This document shows positions 11,996-17,693 of a stretch of 17,693 bases of DNA, piece by piece; the stretch's first letter is position 1; the number at the start of each line of letters is the position of its first letter. Both the position numbers and the translations under genes were made by a program. This stretch comes from Candidatus Sulfotelmatobacter sp. (GTDB lineage Bacteria; Acidobacteriota; Terriglobia; Terriglobales; Acidobacteriaceae): contig JASICF010000186.1 of NCBI GenBank assembly GCA_030044775.1, forward strand, positions 1 through 17,693, in the 5' to 3' direction. The notes under the pieces were generated by a model. The model was not told the origin of the DNA. It ran no database searches and saw only the letters and a list, made by a program, of their open reading frames with translations.

Positions 11996-14062
11996 TCATC
12001 CCGCTCCAAAGAATTCTTCCAGCGCGTGCAGATCCGTAGTTTTCCGGTAATTCGGCAGACTCTCAATGAAGACGCGGCCGTACTGTTTTTTCAAAATGCG
12101 GTTGTCGAGCAAAACCAGCACACCGCGGTCGTGGAGTGAGCGAATCAGGCGCCCAAAGCCTTGTTTGAGCGTGATCACCGCTGCGGGAACCTGGTAATCG
12201 AAAAACGCATTGCCGCCGCCAGAGTCGATAGCCCTTACCCGAGCGGCAACAACGGGATCGCTGGGCACCGCGAAGGGCAGACGGTCGATAATCACGCAGC
12301 TCAACTGTTCCCCCTGCACATCTACCCCTTGCCAGAACGAGGAGGTCGCAAAAAGTACGGCATTGGGGGTGACGCGAAATTCCTCAAGCAGTGCAGTTTT
12401 CGGCGCGTCACCCTGCCGAAGCATCGGATATTCGATCTCGCCCAGCAGCCGGTCGTAGGTTTCATTCATCTGGGCGAAACTGGTAAAGAGAACGAAAGCG
12501 CGGCCGCGAGTGACCTCCAGAATTCCGCGGATGCGATCGGCCGCCTTCGCCGTGAACTGCGGCGTGCGCGGGTCGGGCAGGTCGGGCGGCACATAGAAGA
12601 GAGCCTGACTCTGATAATCGAAGTGCGAAGCAAGAACCGATTCGCGGGTGTTTTCCAGTCCAAGGCGCTGGCGGATGTAGTCGAATCCGCCGCCGACGGC
12701 GAGTGTGGCAGAAGTGAGCACGACGCAATCGAGTTTCGACCATAGGCATTCGCGAAGGATCGGCCCGACATCGATGGGCGTGGCCTGAAGAAAAACATTC
12801 TGGCGGCCCTGCGAAACATCTTTGAGATCGCCTCTGTTCTTCTGCGGCGAAGGTGTTCGCGCGCGTCCACCCCGGCGCTCGATCCAGAAAACCGTGTTGC
12901 GGTCATCAGATTCCATGGCGAAGCTGAGGTGCGCCTGAATTTCGTGTGTGCGCCGAATGAGGCTGAAAATCTCTTCCGGTTTTTGGGAGAGACTCTCAAG
13001 TTCACTTGTCAGGCGAGTCAAAGCCTGATTCAAAGCAAGAAATTCTTCTCCGTTTTCTTCCAGAAATTCGCGTCGGGAGTCGAAGGCGAAGCGGCCTTCT
13101 CCTGGCGGCAAGAGCGAAAAGAAAAACTGCGATTTTTCGCGCAGGCTTCCGATCGCGCCGGAAAGTGAAGCTGACAGGATGCGGTTGTGCTGAAGCGACG
13201 ATTCTACGTCGCGGGCGAGATCTTCGATACGCAGATTGCCCACAGAAATTCCAAAATAGTTTCCGGCCACGTTTTCCAGTTCATGGGCTTCATCAAAAAT
13301 TACGGCTGCGGCTTCGGGCAGGATTCCCGCGTCGGCTGCCCCGTCAGCTTGCAGCTTAATAGCAAGATCGGCAAAGAAAAGGTGATGGTTGACGATAATA
13401 ATATCGCTTTCCATGCCGCAGCGGCGCATTTCGGTAATGAAGCAACGCTCAAACTCGCTGCACTTTTGCCCGGTGCAGGCTTCGGCGCGGGCATCGAGCT
13501 TGTGCCAGAGTTGGCTGGCCTCGGGCAACTCAGCAAGCTCGGCGCGGTCTCCGGTGGCAGTGTTCTTTTCCCAGACGGCAATGGCGCGATATTGCTCGAT
13601 CTCTTCTAGCCCGCTTAAGACCGGGGCGTTCGTCAGGTCGTAGAGCTTTTTCCGGCAGAGATAGTTGTTGCGCCCTTTCATGTAGCACACAGAAAGCTGC
13701 CGAGGGCTTTGCTCGCCGAACAAGGCGTGTTCGAGAAACGGAATGTCTTTATAGAAGAGTTGTTCCTGCAGGTTTTTTGTTCCAGTGGAGATGATGACGC
13801 GCTTGCCGGAGCGAATTACCGGCAAGAGATAGGCGAGCGTCTTTCCGGTTCCGGTGCCGGCCTCGACAATGAGATGACGTTTCTCCGCCAACGCCTGTTC
13901 GACGGCTTGCGCCATCTGCAACTGGCCGCGACGGAATTCGTACGCTGGATGCGTGCGGGCGAGCGCTCCACCGGGAGCGAAAAACTGGTAGAGGGATGTT
14001 TCCTGGGCGGCGCCGGGCTTGCGTGCGACGGAGATTGATCCGGGCTGGGAAACGAAGGACAC
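11996..14062 (-). CDS. dinG: DinG-like ATP-dependent DNA helicase with Fe-S cluster
   Basis: This protein of about 688 residues is an XPD/DinG-type superfamily 2 helicase, which unwinds DNA 5' to 3' and acts in repair and at R-loops or forks. Numbered from the GTG at 14062, Walker A A-G-T-G-T-G-K-T is at 68-75, and the Fe-S cluster cysteines are Cys136, Cys196, Cys201 and Cys207. The DEAH box F-D-E-A-H-E-L-E follows at 256-263, motif IV/V regions T-S-A-T-L at 450-454 and F-W-Q-G-V-D-V at 576-582, and motif VI Q-G-F-G-R-L-I-R-S at 634-642. No exonuclease domain is present. The frame is open to a GTG at 14098, but those 12 extra codons cover a -10-like TATTAT, so I prefer 14062. It diverges from der over about 50 bases and converges with the AbrB-like gene. 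Confidence 0.92.
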   Translation of the reverse strand: MSFVSQPGSISVARKPGAAQETSLYQFFAPGGALARTHPAYEFRRGQLQMAQAVEQALAEKRHLIVEAGTGTGKTLAYLLPVIRSGKRVIISTGTKNLQEQLFYKDIPFLEHALFGEQSPRQLSVCYMKGRNNYLCRKKLYDLTNAPVLSGLEEIEQYRAIAVWEKNTATGDRAELAELPEASQLWHKLDARAEACTGQKCSEFERCFITEMRRCGMESDIIIVNHHLFFADLAIKLQADGAADAGILPEAAAVIFDEAHELENVAGNYFGISVGNLRIEDLARDVESSLQHNRILSASLSGAIGSLREKSQFFFSLLPPGEGRFAFDSRREFLEENGEEFLALNQALTRLTSELESLSQKPEEIFSLIRRTHEIQAHLSFAMESDDRNTVFWIERRGGRARTPSPQKNRGDLKDVSQGRQNVFLQATPIDVGPILRECLWSKLDCVVLTSATLAVGGGFDYIRQRLGLENTRESVLASHFDYQSQALFYVPPDLPDPRTPQFTAKAADRIRGILEVTRGRAFVLFTSFAQMNETYDRLLGEIEYPMLRQGDAPKTALLEEFRVTPNAVLFATSSFWQGVDVQGEQLSCVIIDRLPFAVPSDPVVAARVRAIDSGGGNAFFDYQVPAAVITLKQGFGRLIRSLHDRGVLVLLDNRILKKQYGRVFIESLPNYRKTTDLHALEEFFGAG

Positions 14063-14070
14063 GGAGTCTC

Positions 14071-14077
14071 TATAATA
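14071..14077. promoter_or_regulatory. Shared -10 element of the divergent dinG and der genes
   Basis: TATAAT is perfect on the plus strand at 14071-14076, and the same bases read TATTATA on the minus strand, so one element could serve both directions. Neither side has a good -35 at 16-18 bases. On the minus side transcription would begin almost at the dinG GTG (leaderless or nearly so); on the plus side near 14083, some 30 bases before the der start. An imperfect palindrome TGCAC-ACCG-GTGCA lies at 14092-14105 in the der leader. Confidence 0.4.
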
Positions 14078-14111
14078 AACATTTCCGACTCTGCACACCG
14101 GTGCACCAATT

Positions 14112-15596
14112 TTGACTCATCCCGCCTACAACTCGGCGAGTATTGTCGCTGTTCGCGGAGCTCGTATCCCGACGCTTGCGATCGTGGGCCGGCCGAACGT
14201 GGGCAAATCCACATTGTTCAATCGAATTGTGGGTTCTCGGCGCGCGATCGTTGGCGACGAGCCTGGAATTACGCGAGACCGTCTCTATGGCGACGCCGAA
14301 TGGCGGGGGCGGGGGTTTCGAGTTGTTGACACTGGCGGAATTCTGCCGGAGGACAAGGATTTCATTCCCGCAGAAATTTTCCGGCAGGCACGCGTCGCCC
14401 TGGACGAGGCGATGGCGATTGTGATGGTTGTGGATGGACGCAGCGAACTCGCAGCACCCGATCTGGAGCTGGCACGATTGTTGCTTCGGACGGGCAAGCC
14501 GCTGTTCCTCGCAGTAAATAAAATAGATGGCGAAAAGCAAACCGCGCTAGTCGAGGATTTTCACCGCTTAAGAATTCGCGATATGTTCGGGATTTCTGCG
14601 GAGCATGGCCGGGGTGTGGACGACTTGCTGGACGCGGTTGTTGAGGCATTGCCCGGAGAAGAGAAGCTCAGCACAGAGGACGCGCGGGGCATGGACTACG
14701 CCGCACCAACCACGGAAGACCAGGGATCGATGGATGAAGGTGAAAATCAAATTCGGGAAACGCGGATTGCGATCATCGGGCATCCAAATGTCGGAAAGTC
14801 AACTCTGCTGAACGCCTTGGCGGCTTCCGATCGTGCAATTGTTTCGCCAATTCCGGGAACCACGCGCGATGCGATCGATGAAGCTCTCGAACGCAATGGA
14901 CAGAAGTTTCGATTCATCGATACTGCGGGGATCCGACGCAAAGGCAAAACCCATTTTATGGCGGAGAAACTTTCGGTGGTGATGGCACGGAAACATCTGG
15001 AAGGGGCAGACATCGCTCTGCTGGTGATCGATGCGACTGAGGGGGTCAGCCAGCTGGATGCGGCTATCGCGGGATATGCGCACGAGAGTGGACGCTCGGT
15101 GATCATTGTGGTTAACAAGTGGGATCTGATCATCAGCGCAGCGCCGAGGCCCGGAAGACCATCGAAAGCCATGAAGATTCGGGAGAGCCGTCGCCCGGGC
15201 AACCGTGCGGCTTATGAAGAGCGGCTGCGATACGATTTGAAGTTCTTGAATTATGCTCCAGTCGTTTTTATTTCGGCGAAGAGCGGCAAGGGTATCGAAA
15301 AGCTTTTCCCGCTTATTGAAAAGGTCGCTGGAGAGCGCAGGAAACGAATTTCGACGGCAGAGATGAACCGCTTTATCGAACGTGTCGACTTCGAGCGCGC
15401 CTCGGTTCCGATGCGGCAGAGAGTGAAGATTCTCTATATGACGCAGGCGTCGGTTGCGCCTCCGACGTTTATATTGTTTACGAACCGGGCGGTGAAGCTG
15501 CATTTTGCCTACGAGCGTTTCCTTGAAAACCGGATTCGCGAAGCCTTTGGATTCTTGGGGACACCGATCCGGATTAAAAATAAGGCGAGAAATTAG
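14112..15596 (+). CDS. der: Ribosome-assembly GTPase Der (EngA), with an insertion in G domain 2
   Basis: Der has two GTPase domains in tandem and a C-terminal KH-like domain, and helps mature the 50S subunit. This 494-residue copy shows domain 1 with G-R-P-N-V-G-K-S at 26-33, D-T-G-G at 73-76, N-K-I-D at 136-139 and S-A-E at 162-164. Domain 2 has G-H-P-N-V-G-K-S at 223-230, D-T-A-G at 270-273, N-K-W-D at 335-338 and S-A-K at 388-390. The KH-like domain covers about 410-490. The linker at 181-215 is acidic. Between N-K-W-D and S-A-K there are 49 residues instead of about 31-35, the extra being Pro/Arg/Lys-rich (about 342-366). The only in-frame start before the first G motif is a TTG at 14112 without a good ribosome site; nearly 20 residues precede the fold. 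Confidence 0.96.
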   Translation: MTHPAYNSASIVAVRGARIPTLAIVGRPNVGKSTLFNRIVGSRRAIVGDEPGITRDRLYGDAEWRGRGFRVVDTGGILPEDKDFIPAEIFRQARVALDEAMAIVMVVDGRSELAAPDLELARLLLRTGKPLFLAVNKIDGEKQTALVEDFHRLRIRDMFGISAEHGRGVDDLLDAVVEALPGEEKLSTEDARGMDYAAPTTEDQGSMDEGENQIRETRIAIIGHPNVGKSTLLNALAASDRAIVSPIPGTTRDAIDEALERNGQKFRFIDTAGIRRKGKTHFMAEKLSVVMARKHLEGADIALLVIDATEGVSQLDAAIAGYAHESGRSVIIVVNKWDLIISAAPRPGRPSKAMKIRESRRPGNRAAYEERLRYDLKFLNYAPVVFISAKSGKGIEKLFPLIEKVAGERRKRISTAEMNRFIERVDFERASVPMRQRVKILYMTQASVAPPTFILFTNRAVKLHFAYERFLENRIREAFGFLGTPIRIKNKARN

Positions 15597-15638
15597 GCAG
15601 GCGCTCGGTGTGGCGCGTGTACTCTGGTGTTTCTGCGA

Positions 15639-16889
15639 ATGAAGATTCCCGGGAAACGATTGCTGGTAGGGTTGGTCTGCGCCGGGTTGAGCGGGTGCGC
15701 ATCGATTGGTCCGCCACTGCCGCCGTCGCTGGAGTTGCCGAAGCCGCCCGCCGATTTGCACGCCACCCGCAAGGGCGACAAGGTGACCTTGACTTGGACC
15801 ACTCCTCGCCGCACCACCGACCGCCGAAGCGTGCGATATCTGGGAAACGCGGAGATTTGCCGCGGGCCCGACCCGGTCCTCAAGCAATGCGGAAAACCAG
15901 CAGGCGAATCTGCTCCACCCGAGAAATCCGGAGCAACGAAAAAATCACCGCCGAGATTGGCTGCGTCCTATGTTGACACCTTGTCCTCGGCGATTGAGCA
16001 AGAAAATCCGTCGGGCTTCGCCACTTACGCCGTTGAAGTACTTAATACTGCCGGGCGAGGCGCCGGGCTTTCCAATCAAGTTCACGTGCCATTGGTTCCT
16101 ACTCTGCCGCCGCTCAGCGGTTTTTCGGGCGAGGCAACGGCGCAAGGTGTGCGGATTACGTGGAAATGCCCGCCCGTTGGCGGTACACGCACTCCCGGAA
16201 CGACCTATTTGTTCCGTATCTATCGGAACCCGTTGTCGCGCGCGGATACGAAAAAAATCGCAGAGATTGATGTCACAGATTGCGTGGCTGGACCTGCAAC
16301 GCCGATTCAACTGTCGGGCCAGGCTTCGAACACGGCGTCGAATACTTTGCAGGGACTGAACCCTGTTGTTACTTCATATCTCGATCAGACCTTCGAGTGG
16401 GAAAAAACTTATTACTATCACGGTACGGTTGTCAGCGTAATTGCCGTGTCCGGAAAGGCGCCGGTGGAAGTCGAGGGCGACGACACATCCGAGGTAAAGG
16501 TCTTTGCCGACGACGTTTTCCCGCCTGCCGTGCCAACCGGTTTGCAAGCCGTATTCTCCGGTCCGGGACAGCAGCCGTTCATCGATCTGGTTTGGACTCC
16601 GGCGACCGAAGCGGACCTTGCCGGGTACAACGTTTATCGGCGCGAAGCGGGAAGGATCGCGGAAAAGCTCAATTCCGAACTGATAAAGACTCCAGCGTTC
16701 CGGGATACGAAAATTGAGGCAGGCGCAGAATATTTTTATTCTGTGTCGGCTGTGGATTTGCGCGGGAATGAAAGTACGCGATCGGAAGAGACAAGCGAAC
16801 GAGTGCCCTCAATCGTAAGCGTTGTTCGTCTGGTTCGTCGCGGTTCTACCGGCTACTTCTTCGCAAATTCGCTGCGATGGCGGCTGTAG
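15639..16889 (+). CDS. Fibronectin type III-domain lipoprotein
   Basis: This 416-residue protein has a lipoprotein signal: a positive N-terminus, a hydrophobic core and the lipobox L-S-G-C with the lipidated Cys20, followed by a Pro-rich spacer. Three beta-sandwich blocks of Fibronectin-III type follow, at about 36-150 (K-V-T-L-T-W), 156-290 (V-R-I-T-W-K) and 295-388, the last the clearest (P-x-V-P-T-G-L-Q-A-V, D-L-V-W-T-P, L-A-G-Y-N-V-Y-R-R, Y-F-Y-S-V-S-A-V-D). The last 28 residues lie outside any domain, and the final 12 codons overlap the convergent permease gene. It starts 42 bases after der and may share its transcript. The GTG at 15627 is an alternative start. It is probably an outer-membrane or periplasmic adhesion or binding protein; the ligand is unknown. 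Confidence 0.8.
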   Translation: MKIPGKRLLVGLVCAGLSGCASIGPPLPPSLELPKPPADLHATRKGDKVTLTWTTPRRTTDRRSVRYLGNAEICRGPDPVLKQCGKPAGESAPPEKSGATKKSPPRLAASYVDTLSSAIEQENPSGFATYAVEVLNTAGRGAGLSNQVHVPLVPTLPPLSGFSGEATAQGVRITWKCPPVGGTRTPGTTYLFRIYRNPLSRADTKKIAEIDVTDCVAGPATPIQLSGQASNTASNTLQGLNPVVTSYLDQTFEWEKTYYYHGTVVSVIAVSGKAPVEVEGDDTSEVKVFADDVFPPAVPTGLQAVFSGPGQQPFIDLVWTPATEADLAGYNVYRREAGRIAEKLNSELIKTPAFRDTKIEAGAEYFYSVSAVDLRGNESTRSEETSERVPSIVSVVRLVRRGSTGYFFANSLRWRL

Positions 16890-17693
16890 AAAACGTAAAT
16901 CAGCAAGCCGAGAACCAGCCAAACGATAAACCGTACCCAGGTGATGACGGTCAGTCCAAACATCAGGCCACCGCAGAAGAGCACTGAGATCAACGGGAAC
17001 CAGGGTACGACGGGAACTCGGAAGGCGCGCTTGCGATCAGGCTGCCGGCGGCGCAGGATGATGACGCCGAGCGAGACCAGGACAAAAGCGAAGAGTGTGC
17101 CGATGTTGGCGAGGTCGGCTGCGTCTCCAATGTCGACCAACCCGGCTGGAATTCCAACGGCGAAACAGGCAATCCACGTGGACCAGTGAGGGGTCTGATA
17201 TTTCGGATGGACTGCGGAGAATAGTTTCGGTAGCAGGCCATCGCGAGACATGGCATACCAGATGCGTGCCTGCCCGTACTGGAACACAAGCAACGAAGAG
17301 ATCATGCCAGTAAGCGCTCCGATCACGATGACCGAGCGGAAGAGTGGATGCACGCCCAGATACTTCATCGCATAGGCTACCGGTGCTTCCGCGGCTGCTC
17401 CTGAGACGAAAGTCGTGTACTTCATCATGCCAAGCAGGACGACCGCAACGCCGACATAGAGTATCGTGCAGACCACCAATGACATGATGATGCCGAACGG
17501 CAAGTCCTTTTGCGGATTGCGCGACTCTTCGGCGGCGGTCGAGACTGAGTCGAAGCCGATGTAAGTGAAGAAGACGATGGCGCCGCCGGTAACGATGCCT
17601 GCGAAGCCCGAGGGCGCGAACGGCACCCAGTTGGCGGGTTTAATCAGCATTCCGCCCACGACCAGGAACGTCAGAATTGCGCCGATCTTGATC
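16853..17693 (-). CDS. APC-family amino acid permease, C-terminal part
   Basis: The frame is open through the right edge, so the N-terminus is missing. About 279 residues are present of the roughly 480-500 expected. About eight transmembrane helices are visible. The stretch P-A-N-W-V-P-F-A-P-S-G-F, then G-G-A-I-V-F-F-T-Y-I-G-F-D-S-V-S-T-A-A-E-E and N-P-Q-K-D-L-P-F-G-I-I, is the hallmark of the cationic-amino-acid-transporter-like APC permeases (YfnA type). They move amino acids across the inner membrane with protons or by exchange. The segment F-Q-Y-G-Q-A-R-I-W-Y-A-M-S-R-D-G-L-L-P also fits the family. The protein ends R-S-E-F-A-K-K, with its TAG inside the 3' end of the convergent lipoprotein gene. 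The transported substrate cannot be told from this part. Confidence 0.9.
   Translation of the reverse strand, partial: IKIGAILTFLVVGGMLIKPANWVPFAPSGFAGIVTGGAIVFFTYIGFDSVSTAAEESRNPQKDLPFGIIMSLVVCTILYVGVAVVLLGMMKYTTFVSGAAAEAPVAYAMKYLGVHPLFRSVIVIGALTGMISSLLVFQYGQARIWYAMSRDGLLPKLFSAVHPKYQTPHWSTWIACFAVGIPAGLVDIGDAADLANIGTLFAFVLVSLGVIILRRRQPDRKRAFRVPVVPWFPLISVLFCGGLMFGLTVITWVRFIVWLVLGLLIYVFYSRHRSEFAKK

Noticed and set aside
12161..12745. A 194-codon plus-strand frame inside dinG
   Set aside because: It is antisense to conserved helicase motifs and has no motif of its own.
14799..15887. A 362-codon open frame on the minus strand opposite der and the lipoprotein start
   Set aside because: It lies antisense to a fully conserved Der protein, its product matches no family and is Arg/Ser/His-rich, as expected for a shadow frame in G+C-rich DNA.

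Overview
The window reads as a piece of a chromosome of moderately high G+C from a Gram-negative bacterium, most likely an Acidobacteriota (Terriglobia, Koribacter-like). This placement is an inference from gene content, not from a marker gene: a response regulator with a DUF4388 domain, an exported protein joining a carboxypeptidase-regulatory-like domain to TPR repeats, a PilT-like ATPase, a Fibronectin-III lipoprotein and a secreted CocE/NonD hydrolase. No rRNA, tRNA, CRISPR array, insertion sequence or phage gene was seen, and no gap between genes exceeds about 265 bases.

Layout. The left edge holds the C-terminus of an FKBP-type prolyl isomerase and the small Fe(II)-trafficking protein YggX, both on the plus strand. 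From 649 to 9426 everything is on the minus strand. Read in the direction of transcription, this block is queD-queE-queC (preQ0 synthesis for queuosine or other 7-deazaguanines), a TPR protein with a signal peptide, a PilT-like ATPase with a DUF3592 membrane protein behind it, and a molybdenum cofactor cluster moeA-moaC-(response regulator with DUF4388)-mog. The plus strand then carries a secreted alpha-amino acid ester hydrolase-like enzyme and a small AbrB/MazE-type DNA-binding protein. A DinG-like Fe-S helicase (minus) and the ribosome-assembly GTPase Der (plus) diverge from a gap containing a near-perfect -10 element readable on both strands. Der is followed by a Fibronectin-III lipoprotein, whose 3' end overlaps a convergent amino acid permease cut by the right edge.

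How the genes work together. Two pathway modules are clear. QueD, QueE and QueC carry out consecutive steps from dihydroneopterin triphosphate to preQ0. MoeA, MoaC and Mog are three enzymes of molybdenum cofactor synthesis, in one tight operon that also encodes a phospho-receiver protein. The other genes are housekeeping or cell-envelope functions with no shared pathway visible here.

The most interesting points are the receiver-DUF4388 gene fixed inside the molybdenum cofactor operon, inverted arrays of a degenerate 7-base repeat between queE and queC, a PilT-like ATPase lacking the usual histidine of the His box, and a periplasmic enzyme that keeps all the residues marking beta-lectam-antibiotic-active alpha-amino acid ester hydrolases (beta-lactam acylase relatives). 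I did not find a multi-gene system that looks wholly new.
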